Part shown: positions 13,001 through 24,558 of the stretch, piece by piece
Layout of the letters: each line of letters starts with the position of its first letter
Position numbering within the stretch: the first letter of the stretch is position 1
Assembly: GCA_963931865.1 (NCBI GenBank)
Contig: OZ007510.1
Coordinates: forward strand, 10,326,993 to 10,390,992
Origin: Axinella damicornis
Lineage: Eukaryota; Porifera; Demospongiae; Axinellida; Axinellidae
Direction: 5' to 3'
DNA: 64,000 nucleotides
Position numbers and translations under genes: made by a program
Notes under the pieces: generated by a model
Told to the model about the DNA's origin: nothing
The model's input: only the letters and a program-made list of their open reading frames with translations
Databases searched by the model: none

Positions 13001-16000
13001 AAAATTGTCCACTAGTACTGCTGTCAGGTGGTGTGACCGGGGTCGTTAGGGTTCTTTTCCCTGACTTGTAATTGCCCTATCCTTGCTCCATGCCTAGACA
13101 ATAGCGATTCTGCTTTTATGGGTAGGTATTTCACTGTAAAAACTATACTGGTTGTTTTAACCACAGAGTGGTTACCTTGGGTGCAGACAAGCTGGAGACC
13201 GTGGTTATTGGACAAGGGTTAGGGTAATTGCATAAGGCAACCTGCAATTGAAAGGCAACTGGCCCAGATCATCACACTGACCATCTTGGGAACATCTGCA
13301 AGGCACAACTGGTTGTCATGGAAAATTCATGCCCTTCATGGCAGCAGAGATGTTTAGTGGTTAAGATCACGCGATTATGGTTGTAACATAATCCAGAGAT
13401 GCCAACTACTTAGCAAATAAATGAGTGAAATGTGCTGTGAAAATGCGTGAGATTGTGCTAGAATGCGTGATGCATGCTACTGTAACAGCTCAAGAGTGCG
13501 CACAGCAGTTCATTTCAGTTGCTGTTGCTTCATCAATTGCTTTTGTCCTTAGCAAAAGGCTCCACCAATCAACATTTTGCTGTTTGGCAAGGTGGTAGCG
13601 CCTGCATTTATCCTCTTTGATGCGGATCGACACAGGAAAGGAGTCCATTATGTCGCTCGAACTGCGGTCGTCCTTGTCTCAAACAATCACGTGTTATGTA
13701 TACACGCGCCGTATTCCTAGGCCCCACCCACAAAATAAGCCTGAACGGCTAGCTACTAATGCGTGAGATTTGCTGTAGTAAGCGTGAGAGCGTGAGATTA
13801 TGGACGAATGCGTGAGTCTCACACGCAATGCGTGAGAGTTGGCATGTCTGCATAATCTGGGCCAGCTTCCTCTCAAGTTGCCTTATTACAGAGGTTTGCA
13901 TAAAGCTTGCAACAAGCCCTGCTTACAGTGCTGAGACTAGAAAACCACAAGTCCCACCCTGTGCCATTACCCTGTACCTTAGTAGTAGCCTCGTACCCAG
14001 GGCCTGGGGGTACGAGGCTACCTTAGTAGTACAATAATTTGCTTCCTACCCACTTAGCGCTTCCTAGCTGTACTAAGTCACTATGTACACTGCAGGGTGG
14101 GACTTGTGGTTTTCTAGTCTCAGCAGTGCTCAGCAGTGTTTGTTGCAAGCTTTATGCAAACCTCCGTAGACTCTGAACCCCTTCTAACCACCACCTCCAG
14201 CTTGTCTGCAACCAGGGAAACCACTCTGTGGTTAAAACAACTGATTGGTTTTGCTGTGCATGCATATGCATGTAGGTATCCGTATACAGGCAAACTGCAT
14301 CCATGCTGCAAATTCTGCATTGCTGCCATTGCTCCACATTTAGTTACTGCGCTGCTTGCCGCAAGTTGCTTGCTGTAGTCACTGATTACTGTATAAGCTG
14401 CACGCCAAAACTCTGCTAGCAGCTTCCTGAAACATCCATTGCTCTGCAATTACACTGGCAATGCCAGTGGAACATATAACGTAACCCAAATGGCATCCGC
14501 ACATAACTATTTTGCCCTGCATGCCAAGTGTTTCATGCCGAATAAAGGCCTGTCCTCTCAGTGGCACATTGCACTTTTACAGCTCCTTTAATTTTTCATT
14601 GACGCTGGCTCCTTTTAGGAGCCAAACTCCTCCTCATGCAGGTTGATCACCCTTTGGTATCAAAATGTGTATACCTGATGATTCCAATGGACCAAGTAGG
14701 GAGGCAGCAAGCTATAGTTAACACTGACAGGAACACCTGCATGTGTACGTTGTCAAAACAATACCAAATTGCAGACCTGCAGGATGTATGGAACGTGCAA
14801 AAGAAGTGTGTGCACAGTAACTCTGCCCATTTCTGGGTCTGCAGTGGTGACACGCTGGGTACCAGTTTCTGTTCACATGCTGACAGTTCGTGAACTGGAT
14901 AGCTCGTTATAACTGGACACTATGCTTTCCATTTCCAGCTGTTAGCTGTACATTATGCATATGTGCACTGGTTACCCTGGTTGCAGACTAGTGACAAGCT
15001 GGAGGTGGTGGTTAGAAGGGGTTCAGAGACTAATTGCATAAGGCAACTTGAGAGGAAGCTGGCCCAGATTATGTTACAACCATAATCATGTGATCTTAAC
15101 CACTAAACATCTCTGCTGCCATGAAGGGCATGAATTTTCCATGACAACCAGTTGTAGTGCCTTGCAGATGTTCCCAAGATGGTCAGTGCTCGTGCCTACT
15201 AAGGCATGGTTTAATGTATTGCACGTTACACGGAGATTCATTATAGTGTGCGAAATTAATCATTTAGTATACGGAGAAAGAAAATGGCGGTGTAAATAAA
15301 CAAGTAGAGTATGGTCTACCAGTATGCCTCTCTGGTTGATAGTTGTAGCTTCGCTTCATGATAGTCGTAGTCTATACCTTTGTTAGTTGTTTGTGGTACT
15401 CCGCTGTGCCACTCCTGTGTGGATTTCGGACGGCAGTATATACTTGACCTTCAGACTGCAAGCCATTGGTAAACCGGAACGTTCCGACACGTTCACAAAG
15501 TGCCGAGATACAGGAGAATCGAAGTGTACCTCGGTCTGATCTGATGTACAAACGGCCCCACCCAGCGAGAACGCAAAATCGAAATGCTAATCCATCAGGT
15601 GAGATTTTAGATTAGGCTTATATATTGTCGTTGACTTCCAAAGTGAACGAATTACTGAAGGTTTTACATACCGCCTAACGCGAAGTTTATTTTAATCGGC
15701 ATTACGTCATCAATTGGCCATGTTTGTTTACAGGAAGTAGTGGGCGTGGCTAAAAACAATGTAAATGTAAACTATAATGGTTTGGGATATCAGATCTACA
15801 ATTTTATTTCTTAATCCTACATCTATAAAACCTACAATATAATAGTTCTATACTACACGGTACGCATTAATCTGATATACCACTTGGTTAACCAATCAGA
15901 TTGGTATTACACTTTTTTCTCGAGGTACTGCTGTAATAGAAAGCTGATTGGCGAATACTTCGCTTAGTAACGCCGTTGCAGAACCTGGTTGCTAGGCAGC

Positions 16001-19000
16001 CTATACAGCTTCCCTTCAGTTGTAGGGTTGAAAAAGGGAGCACGGCTGAAGCGGAGAAAGCGACTGCCTCCAAAGTAAGTTTCACGAGCGGATACACCGT
16101 AGACGAGCTGCTCGCACGCACTGTTGAGATGTACATAGCTACGCTCTGGTTCCAAACCTGTACCGAACCAGGACCGACAACCACAGCCACGCCTATTGCG
16201 TGAAGCGACGCTCGTGCCATGCCGTGACCATGGCCCGAGTCGCTCGCTAGTGCTTGCTATGCTACCAACCGTGCCTGCTGCGTGTCGAGGACGCTCCAAG
16301 TTTCACCAACGCATCCAACAGCAACACTAAGAAAACCACTGTGATGTAGCTGGCTAAGATGTAGGATTAATCTGTGATAGGATGGTCTACTGTGGTATTT
16401 TGGATTAATAGCACTCGCAATGCAGTCAGGAAGTAAATAGCACTCGGCTTCGCCTCGTGCTATTTTACACTTCCTGACTGCATTGCTCGTGCTATTAATC
16501 CCAAATACCACAGTGGACCATCCTATTACATATACTAATACAAAATGAAAGGGGGTATAACAGTAGGATGAAAACAACTGCTCCATATGTCCATTTTTCA
16601 GCTCTCCCGCACCTTAAGTGGCCTGAGTGTGATGATCTGGGCCAGTTTCCTTTGCAGGTTGCCTTATGCAATTACCTTAACCCTTGTCCAATAACCACAG
16701 TCTCCAGCTTGTCTGCACCCAAGGTAACCACTCTGTGGTTAAAACAACCAATATAGTTTTTGTCTCGGCGCCGAAGCGCCGAGACACAGTGCTGGGTACG
16801 TACACGTCTGTCTGTCCACGTCCACGTGGCCACATAGTTTGAGCGCATGCGCGACAGATTTTACTAACTAGCTAGTTGGCCTAATATTTATCTATGTGCA
16901 TGTGGCCGCACCTTACAAGTATCTAGCTGTAAGTACGTAGCTAGCAGCCGAGAAAGGCAACGGCAAAGAAGGCAACAAGAGAGAGAGAGAGCAACGACTA
17001 CAAGCTGACCGAGAGAGGAGACAATTGAGGAGGCAACGAGAGAGTCAGGAACAGAGAGAGCAACGGCATGTGGCCGCACCCTACTGCGCTAGACAAAGAG
17101 TCAAGATCATGTGAGATTTCAGCAAGAGAGGCTAAAACAACAAGAAGTCGGATTACAAGGTATACGCAAGAATGATCGTCTGAGAAGCGCCAAGAACGCA
17201 GACTATACAAGCTGACTGAGAAAGGCTACGGCAAAGAAAGCCTGAACAAGAGAGTCCGGAACAGAGAGAGCAACGACTACAAGCTGACCGAGACAGGAGA
17301 CGGCTAAGAAGGCCATGAGAAACCACTGACCAACGTACATGACGTAGGCAACGTGTAGCTAGCTATTCCTCCATTGACAAATTTAGTCTAAGTCTTCTCT
17401 TCAAGCCACTTTGTCTGTGTGCTCACGTATACTTTTTTCAGTCAAAGTCAAAGGTATGACCAGTGCTCCTTTCATTGAAGTTTGTCCATCATAATTATGT
17501 GTCTATTGGTGCAACAAATTGTGACGTATTTGCCTGTTGACACACTAAAGTTTTTCATCAGTACGGCAGCATGCGCCAAGCTAATCTCAGAGCTATAGCT
17601 AGCTAGCTAGCTACCAAGCAAACATCTGTAGTGTCCAACACTTGTATCAGTCTTGCAAGCAAACCGCCGAGACAATTTTTCCAAAAAGACGCCTTGTTAC
17701 AGTGGTACATGCGACCAAGGTAACCACTCTGTGGTTAAAACAACCAATTTGGTTATGCATTGTTGGTCTCTGCCAAGTTTTAATTATCACTGGCCTTTTA
17801 TTCCTTTGCCATGTACATGTAGGCTGCGTGGTTCACCATGGTACTTCACCCGTATCCTACAAAAAGATGTGGTTCTCTCGGGGTACAACATTCCAGCAAA
17901 CGTAAGCTTACTTATACTGACAAAAAAGCCTAGTAGTTTGGGCAAGCAGTTGTCAATAGTCTGTATAGCCATTAATTTGGAGCTATCCAGCATGACTAAT
18001 ACAAAGGTATGGGCCAGAAGAAGGTTTTCTGTATCACCTTAAAAGCTAATGTGCCTTCTCTTTGCATACAGAAATATCTGACAACCTTCGGCCTACCCAT
18101 CCTTTAGTGCAGGAGCATTGTTCTGAGAATCTATTCTTGAGGAGGACTGAAAATTTACAGTACTGTAATCATAATAATTGTAAACTCAGGTGTGCTAAGG
18201 CATGACTCAATGACGTTGACATGACGCGGAAAGATTATGGTTGATCCGCGGAAACTTCCTTGCGGTTGCGATGTGAGGTAGCTAAGTATGACTCCGATTC
18301 TAGTCATCTAAAATATCAATGTGCTCCCGTGATAGTAGCTTGTTGTTACCTATGGTAGATGGCCTTTGAGAGTTGGAGATAGTATCTGCTTTTCGAGTCA
18401 TGTGCTAAGACCCTGAAAACCGCGATGGGAGTACTACGGTTCAGGAAACATCACCTCAGTCGGAGCAGTTCCACACTGAATAGCCGACGTTTTTCTACTC
18501 ATTTTGCCCATTGTCCAGAGGTCTTCCAGGATCACGCTGGGGATAGCAAAGGACGAAGGTTTGAAGAACTGTTACCTGGTTCGTTTGTCATTTTCGGGAT
18601 CGGTGTAAGACAATCTCTTTTATCTCCCGTGCGGTTTGTAATTTCTGGGACCCCAATCGGGTTTTAGTTATTACTCAGACTGGGGTTTGCTGCAACAACA
18701 GTAGCTCCATGGAGAACTGCTCCGACTTTAATATTTGCGATGGCATATTTCTCTTCAACGGTGGTGGCGGATGTGGGCATGGCCATAAAATGACGTCATA
18801 AAATGGTCGTGATTAATATGAAGTATGAGGTTCATGGTGTACGGCTGACATGATATATGGTTTCAGTACAGTGGTCATGCCTTAATCGACCTGAGAACAA
18901 ATCGATCCATATTAGTGCAGCGGCATAGTCAGACATATCAAACCTATCGTGCATTTTTTGATAAAAGCACCAAAATTGGTACACATATGCATTAATATGC

Positions 19001-20152
19001 TGTGAACATTTTCAGATATTGAGGCATGTGAAATTGTGCCTGCGTCAGCCGTGGTGGGCGGTTTCCAAAATGGCCGCCATGCAACGTTACCAAATTTGGC
19101 AATGTTGTCTTAATTGACTCTTAGTGGCAATCCTTCAAGCCCTTCTACACGAAACACAAATTTAACGCCTGGCTGAGAGAGGACTCATGTAGTGGACAGT
19201 AGCGGCTATATGAAAGAAAGAGGGAACATGCAGCTAGGTGGGTGGCACCGTGGGTGATCGAATAACCCATACTTTACTTACTACTGCTACAGCTTGCAGC
19301 TGTCTCCACAGCTAGTGTTGCTAATGTAGTGAATAATCAGCTCCACCCTGATTCACCATTGTCTGGCATCCCATAATCAGTTGCCTGTCATTCCCAGTTA
19401 ACTCTGTTCTTTTGCAATTGGCCATTAAATAATAATTGGTACCAGTTAGCTACCACTGTTCATTGGAGGGGAGTCAGGTCAACGATGCAGTGTAGCAGTG
19501 GCAGTGAGAGCTTTCCAATCACATGACTCACTTGCTGCTGATCACATGACAGCTTCACTCCCCAACTATGGATATCAGGTGCACATCTGTATATCCATAC
19601 GTAGTCCTTGGGTGTTTGGGTGGAAAGGTGGTCCTTCCACCATTGTCCACTGGAAGATGTATACTTTCCCCAATATAGGACACTCTATCGTGGGTGTGAC
19701 TCCCCTCCCCTTTCCTATGAGTATGATGCATAATGTTTTGTGATACTAGTATATATACTACAACACGTGCACGAAAGTCAGTGACGGGAAAGATAAGTAC
19801 ATGCAGTGGCTAGCCAGCATGTACCTGCAGACAACGTTACCATCACGATATGAAACTAACCATTGCATGTCTAGGCATTCAAGTATGGATTTTATACGCT
19901 TCTACCCAACAAATTAATGCGGAATGTATGCATGGGATGCCTTTGCCACAGTGGTTACTGCCCTGATTCTAAACTGCGATCTCCATAATTATAGGCTGAT
20001 TCCCAGTCCCAATGGCCTGGAGGGAGGGGTTGTCAAATGCTCTCCCTTGTCTATTATATCCATGTAATGGCCCTTGCAATTGCTTTGTATATAAGCTCAC
20101 AGTGGTGGAAAATGGAGTGTATAGGAAATGAGCTTTGGACAAACTATGCTGA

Positions 20153-20188
<36 letters not shown>

Positions 20189-23100
20189 TTCCGAAAGCCA
20201 GCTATATAATATTATACTACCCTAGATCTGAGGTTTGTGGTCTCCAAAGTCATGGGTTTATACATACAGTGGCTTGCAACTGTGGGCTTTTTTCCGACTT
20301 GGAGATATTTGTGCCAACAGGTCAGCAACATGATATTTGGCTACATGATTGCATTGTTTATTTGTGTCAACAGAACAGTTTCATGCTGGCAATAAGTTCA
20401 TTGGGCATACAGGGGATCAATGAGTTATGTTCAGTGGTAGCATTTATGGCCTACTGAGCAGTATAGGCATTCATGTGTACTGCATCGGTTTGTGTATGCC
20501 CTTAGCATTTTGTGCATGATGATTAGCTGCCAAGTGTGTCTTGATTATTTATCTGCAAGCTAAGGCATTGTTAGCTACAAAGATGTGGTGGGTGTTTGGG
20601 AGATATGTTTGATGAAAAAGAGAGGCAACTGCAAGGCTACGACATTCCAACTGCCTGACATAATAAGACAGAATGAACGGCAAATAAGTAAAATGCACTA
20701 TGCTGTGGCTCAGCTAGTGTTGGTGGTAGCACTGGTTGTTTCAGTGGTAATAATATCCATACCCTTACACTGCCTAGCTTCCTCACACAGCAGACGCTAT
20801 ATACTAAAAGTAATCAAAAATGTAACAGGATGTAGGGATACCAGAACGGCAAAAAGTAAGGAAACAAGGTAGGGATGATCACACAAAACAGTGAAGTACA
20901 GTCAAACCTCCGATAGTGGACCCTCCGAGATAGGGACACAATATAATAAACCTCTCTACAAAGGACGCTTTTCAAGGTCCCAAATAATTGGTTTGCCTAT
21001 GGTTCTAATACATTTTGAACCTCCGAGAAGAGGACAACCTCTCTACAAAGGACAAAAGACTTGAATTTATATTGTTCCCAAAGTGTCCTTTGTTCGGAGG
21101 TTTGACTGTTTACGATCCCCCTACAGAGATCTTTTTCCATAATGAAGAAATATAAGTAAGGGGGATTGTATACTTCACTGTTTTGTGTGATCATCCTTAC
21201 CTTGTTTCCTTACTTTTTGCCGTTCTGGTATCCCTATATTCTGTTACATTACATTTTCATTTTATTACTTGTTTATGTCATTCTTTTTTAGCAGCAGGCA
21301 CATGTTTGAGCTGAAATTTGCCATCACAGAGGTTGTGAAAAAGCAATGGGTCGTTGCACTGCTCCGTTGAAAATGCTGCTGTTTCGTGCGAAAACCATCA
21401 TGAGAGATTGAGAGCTAAGTTGTCTGAAGAAGAAGAAGAAAGAGAAACAATTTGCCCGTTTGCGAGTGCCTGCTTTGGTACTTTCGCGATGGTTTTTCGC
21501 GACGCTGGGAGTCTTGTTGGACATGAAAACACTCGAAGATGACTGGTATGTTGTTATAAAGTGTACCGTTTCTGAGATTTTTTTTGTATTAGCATATATT
21601 GCGTGTCTGTCGTATCCTTACATATAGAGTCTACCGACTCTATGACAATCCCTGGAATATATTTCTCCTGTTCCACCACCTTGCCTTTCCATGCTAACTG
21701 TATGGAACCACTCTGAAATTTTCCCCTAGTAGGCAAAATTAGGCCAAATTCCCAATGCTATGGTGTCAAAGAGAATACCCCAAAAGACAAAGCATCATGT
21801 TGATCCTTCGCATTCATCTGCAAGGGGAACTCCGCATGCCTGGTTCATCATATCACAGTTAAATTGCAGTCTGCTTGACACAATATATACAACACCAGGA
21901 TTATCCATGCCATGGTCTTATGATAATCCATTGCACTGTAATTGCACCGGCAATTGCCTTAATGGCATTCGCACAATCATATTTTGCCCTGCTGTTTCAT
22001 GCCCAACAGAGCTATAGGTCCTCTGGGTGGACTCGTACAAAACTGTAACCACTTTTAGCAATGCAGAGAACACATCTCCTTTTGAATGCTATCACTGGCT
22101 CCTTTCGGACTTTAAAAATCCAAGATTGTCACTCCAAACATACTAATTTGTACCCCAGATGTTTTCCCTAATATGAATCCCGGCAGTCAGCCCATTTTTC
22201 TTGCAGGAATGCAAATGCAGATGCCTATATCTTGCAGCCACCCTCTCAAAGCCTATATAGAATCCCTGCTACTTGACCTGCAAGATGCCGGTTTCTGTTC
22301 CCAGAAAGGTTCATTATTATTAATAACCGGACCTCTATATGCATGTCCATTTCCGGAAATCATAGCTGTAATGTGGCACATAAAAACAGAATAATTCTAG
22401 CAAGGATGGGGCAGTCACAAGTTGTGCAAAAGAACCCTAAGACCCCTAAAAGTGGTATTAAATACATTATAGTACTGCATTATTCTTGTCGAATAACGCC
22501 ACATGGCGGCCATTTTGGAAACCACCCACCACGGCTGACGCAGGCACAATTTCACATGCCTCAATATCTGAAAATGTTCACAGTATATTAATCTATATGT
22601 GTACCAATTTTGGTGCTTTTATCAAAAAATGCACGATAGGTTTGATATGCCGCTGCACTATATAAGGTCTGGCTTGGACTGCATGTGTTACCGTGGAACA
22701 GGCCTGTTGTACTTGGAGTTTATTCTGTATCCATTAAATGTCTATTCCAGACATCAATCATCATCCCTCTGAATGTGATTGGAAGACAGCCCCAATTCTA
22801 TCCTGAACCAGAATCCTTCATGCCTGAGAGGTGGAGTGAAGAGAACAGAAAGGCACGACCATCATTTTCTTTTATACCCTTTGGGTTTGGACCACGAGTA
22901 TGTCCTGGTGAGTCTCTACAACTAAAATATGCCATTCAGATAAATCAGAGAGGGTGAGATGCCCAAAGGAAATGTTGAAGTTTAGCTAACTACCTTCTTT
23001 TTGAAGCTTCTCTTTGAGGCATGATGGGCTTCCTTCCACAGGTAAGCTGTGGCAGACCTGCATGATGGGCATCGAAGAGCCATACCTGAATGACAAGTAG

Positions 23101-24007
23101 GGTCACTCATTGCAGCTAGCTATAGCGGCTACACTTCCACCTCCGACGGCAACTAGTGAAACATACATATCTAGATTGTAATGAGCTTATGAGCCACTGA
23201 AGGTGGCGAGCGAGCGTTCAGCTTCCCATATCACAGGGCCGTAGGAAGCAAAATCCCCCCTGTCCGGCCAATATTATAACAGCACAATTACATGCTGCCA
23301 AAGGCATTGCATAGAGGTGCTTAGTGCTGATCGGTGCACACGAAGCATGGAAAAAAATTTCGCCTTCATTTCTTGTGGCACCTTCATGCTTTGCACTGCA
23401 AGACTCCCACGGTGGGAACAAAACTACGGACTGTGCTGGTCTCACTCGAGCGCTCACACTTTCATTCATGCCCACACGATAGATTTAGTTATTTTTTGTA
23501 AGGTCAAAACCGGTACAGCCATGGCCGGACCGGCCGTAGTGGCTCCTACGGCCCTGTATCACATGTATTCACAGTGAATTGTAAACTGCGCCACCAGTTC
23601 AAATCGTAAACTTCCAAATTTGGCCGTATGGCCCCATGACATCGTGAAAGGTCAGGAGATTTTTCGCAAGTGAAAATCAAAATGACAAAAGTGAAAGAGC
23701 ACAGCCAATCTCTGGCCTAGACCAGGAAGAAGGCAGAAAAGCCTAGAAGGCCCTTGACATGTCAAGGAATGTTCAGAAATCGGCAATTTTCATGTATGAA
23801 TGATTGTGTTCATTAATTGTGTTGATCAGACGATTGCTGTTCCTTATAGGACGACAATTTGGTATGCTGCAGGGACTTATTGCAGTAGCTCAGGTGGTGA
23901 GGAAGTTCCAAGTTGAGTTTCTGGAAGAGATGCCAATGGGTGTCAAACAAGTGTACGCAAGTAACGGTCCAGAAAGGCAGCTGAATTTGGCTTTTAAGGA
24001 CCTGTAA
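4018..24007 (+). CDS. Cytochrome P450, mitochondrial-clan-like (C-terminal ~367 residues; N-terminal exons not found)
   Basis: Heme-thiolate monooxygenase. I place six exons with agreeing phases and GT-AG borders: 4018-4214, 8987-9333, 9436-9602, 17823-17901, 22751-22907 and 23850-24007 (stop TAA). Landmarks in order are the C-helix SWHRQRQAVAK (WxxxR), an I-helix region STLDVLLPGMREVSTNLLW, the K-helix ExxR (NEAMR, exon 3), PERW (exon 5) and the Cys-ligand loop PFGFGPRVCPG. The loop is split by the last intron and continues as RQFG. WHRQR and the LLWCLYFLA...QERLRKEL stretch resemble mitochondrial-type P450s. The I-helix lacks the usual acidic-Thr pair of AGxDTT. About 130-150 N-terminal residues are missing, probably upstream of the window. 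Introns of 4.8 kb (exon 1-2), 8.2 kb (3-4) and 4.8 kb (4-5) are full of repeats. It could be a functional divergent P450 or a decaying gene. Confidence 0.85.
4932..5047. repeat. Near-perfect hairpin
   Basis: CTTGTCTAGCAGCATTGCAT and the GGCGTGTCTTTGCA block at 4932-4980 are mirrored at 5001-5047 (TGCAAAGACACGCC, ATGCTGCTAGACAAG) with a loop of about 20 nt. Confidence 0.8.
5260..5520. repeat. Minisatellite, GCGTCCGCTTCAACTGCTGC unit
   Basis: About eight imperfect 25-30 bp units of [GATT]GCGTCCGCTTCAACTGCTGCTC. Two reading frames stay open through it only because of the repeat, so I do not call a gene. Confidence 0.75.
5767..5805. mobile_element. TAGCCTCG micro-hairpin (no TSD seen)
   Basis: It starts TAGCCTCGTTCCCTGG and ends with an imperfect reverse complement CCAGGCTA. 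It belongs to the family described under 13986-14020. The flanks do not match. Confidence 0.55.
6211..6354. mobile_element. Inverted-repeat MITE
   Basis: Arms of about 45 bp start GTGCCAAGTGCAGAGTTCA on the left and end TGAACTCTGCACTTGGCAC on the right. They also share CCTTAACTgACCAC and AATTAG. A further single arm copy lies at 6398-6425. Confidence 0.8.
6545..6765. repeat. Inverted pair of tandem arrays, unit TTGACCAAATGGGAA
   Basis: The left half repeats CCCATTTGGTCAATT or TCCCACTTTGTCAA about seven times. The right half carries the complement (GGGAATTGACAAAG, GGGAATTGACC) about six times. The result is a large imperfect cruciform-capable block. Confidence 0.8.
6981..8243. mobile_element. 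Non-autonomous TIR DNA transposon, copy 2
   Basis: Ends are GGCCATGGTGAAAACCTGGA and ...GTTTTCACCACGGCC, with interior homologous to 1562-2768. It carries its own nested insertion at 7438-8077. The flanks share GGCAG on both sides, but no exact TSD is certain. Confidence 0.75.
7438..8077. mobile_element. Nested element (CAGGGGTGTAAG ends) with 5-bp TSD TTTGC
   Basis: TTTGC at 7433-7437 and 8078-8082 flanks an insertion whose ends, CAGGGGTGTAAGA and TTCTTATGCCAGTG, are imperfect inverted repeats. Copy 1 of the host element reads through this point. Inside, 7817-7985 is a fragment of the MITE family seen at 20819-21250. Confidence 0.75.
10300..10700. repeat. Interspersed repeat with (GTCT)n stretch
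   Basis: A TTTGTCTGTCAGTCAGTCTG stretch is followed by unique-looking sequence and a GC-rich end (GCACGGGGTACATGCTC). GTCT or GACA runs beside GC-rich ends also occur at 16.8 kb and 55.5 kb, suggesting a dispersed family. No coding signal was seen. Confidence 0.4.
10948..11445. mobile_element. Truncated piggyBac-like MITE (TTAA-CCCTTTAA end)
   Basis: It is homologous to the intact copy at 59307-59816: TTAACCCTTTAAGCCCC start, GACGTCTAtAGaCGTCATTT palindrome and a shared block to 'gtgcgctgaatgcatgaaaa'. The right TIR is lost. Four overlapping ORFs in several frames are by-products, with no protein signal. Confidence 0.7.
11766..12290. repeat. Three diverged direct repeats (~125-155 bp)
   Basis: Copies at about 11766-11890, 11921-12045 and 12180-12290 each contain CAACTGTTTCCTAGACAGAA, GTCCTCTAT and GAATACCTTGA[G/A]GGGAAAGT. 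Between copies 2 and 3 lies a block (12043-12135) that recurs at 21558-21645. Confidence 0.8.
13158..13395. mobile_element. Dispersed repeat, ACCACAGAGTGGTTACC family, copy B
   Basis: Colinear with 1048-1300 over its whole length, from ACCACAGAGTGGTTACCTTG to 'gattatggttgtaa'. Confidence 0.75.
13986..14020. mobile_element. TAGCCTCG micro-hairpin with perfect 9-bp TSD CCTTAGTAG
   Basis: A 35-bp unit has 13-bp perfect ends TAGCCTCGTACCC and GGGTACGAGGCTA. CCTTAGTAG is duplicated at 13977-13985 and 14021-14029. It is the smallest clear insertion of the family. Confidence 0.85.
14960..15190. mobile_element. Dispersed repeat, ACCACAGAGTGGTTACC family, rearranged copy
   Basis: It contains GACAAGCTGGAGGTGGTGG, CAACTTGAGAGGAAGCTGG and 'ccactaaacatctctgctgcc' blocks found in the other copies, in a different order. 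Confidence 0.5.
16377..16526. mobile_element. Long-arm hairpin MITE
   Basis: Arms begin TAGGATGGTC[T/C]ACTGTGGTAT and end with the complement ACCATCCTA. They include GCACTCGCAATGCAGTCAGG and its complement, and the loop is about 15 nt. Confidence 0.85.
16763..16786. repeat. GC-rich hairpin shared with 62.0 kb
   Basis: GTCTCGGCGC...GCGCCGAGAC is a perfect stem-loop followed by ACAGTGCTGG. Its reverse complement with matching flanks (GCACTGTG before, AAAAA after) recurs at 62005-62040. Confidence 0.7.
16940..17330 (+). pseudogene. Decayed Arg/Gln/Glu-rich transposon ORF, possibly Helitron-type
   Basis: Read across several frames, the purine-rich strand encodes REQRLQADRERR-like and QRESQEQREQR-like stretches. 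These resemble the basic coiled-coil N-termini of some Helitron helicases. Frameshifts and stops break it up. The DNA also looks like a degenerate repeat of AACAGAGAGAGCAACG and ACAAGCTGACCGAG, so a simple repeat origin is possible. Confidence 0.35.
20819..21250. mobile_element. Nested MITE, TGTAACAGGATGTAGGGATA arms
   Basis: Arms of about 80 bp contain ACCAGAACGGCAAAAAGTAA and GTAGGGATGATCACACAAAA, with complements at 21180-21250. Family fragments occur at 7817-7985, 62040-62236 and 63940-64000. A further element is inserted at 20898-21110. Confidence 0.85.
20898..21110. mobile_element. Third-level nested TIR element
   Basis: The 16-bp perfect ends are ACAGTCAAACCTCCGA and TCGGAGGTTTGACTGT. 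The interior repeats CCTCTCTACAAAGGAC twice. It splits the MITE arms, so it inserted last. Confidence 0.85.
23233..23556. mobile_element. TIR element (CAGGGCCGTAGGA ends) with 5-bp TSD TATCA
   Basis: CAGGGCCGTAGGAAGC and GGCTCCTACGGCCCTG form the ends. TATCA occurs at 23228-23232 and 23557-23561. It lies in the last P450 intron. It shares CAGGG-type ends and 5-bp TSDs with the insertions at 2003 and 7438. Confidence 0.85.
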
Positions 24008-24558
24008 AAACTGTGATGCAATTTGATGTGCTGTTGTACTTTTTATGCTATAATCTCCACCCACCCTCACAAATAAGCGGCATATACGCCCACCTTCACA
24101 AATATGCCCACCCCCCTTTTCACGACAAATTGTTGCAAAGGGTCATTTAGCTATTCAGACTCGAAAGTATGCCCACCCTATTACCTTGAACAGGGAACAA
24201 GCCCGAGAGAGCCCCGCATAGACAAATTTGCTGTGAAGTAGTGGAAATGCATGATATTGGAGGGCGAGCCTGAGCGAAGAGCATGGATGTGGAAGACATG
24301 GAGCACTGCCTCTTTGAGAGTACTGCCGAACGAACGCAACAAAGGAAGAATCGGACTCCGAGTGAAGCGCGTGAGATTAGCGGGTCCATGCGTGAGAGCG
24401 TGAGATTCGCTTGAGACTTGACAGGTCTGCCTTCATATAAGGTTGGAGACTATATCGCGCGGTGAGGGGCTAAAGCATTTCATGAAGACTGGGAGAGTGC
24501 TTCAAGACATCTCATGTCCTGCATGCAGAGCACATCATGGTGTGCAGCATGCATAGCT

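Larger units (their letters stand above)
18914..22661. mobile_element. 3.7-kb element with ~150-bp terminal inverted repeats
   Basis: The left arm (18914-19080) starts TAGTGCAGCGGCAT and contains GTGCATTTTTTGATAAAAGC and CCGTGGTGGGCGGTTTCC. The right arm (22503-22661) is its reverse complement, ending ATGCCGCTGCACTA. The interior has no convincing transposase and carries the nested MITE at 20819-21250. It sits in P450 intron 4, its right end 89 bp before exon 5. Confidence 0.8.

Noticed and set aside
14636..14893. 85-codon Cys-rich ORF
   Set aside because: Possibly transposon-derived (flanking sequence recurs near 21.9-22.1 kb) but no recognisable family, so not called.
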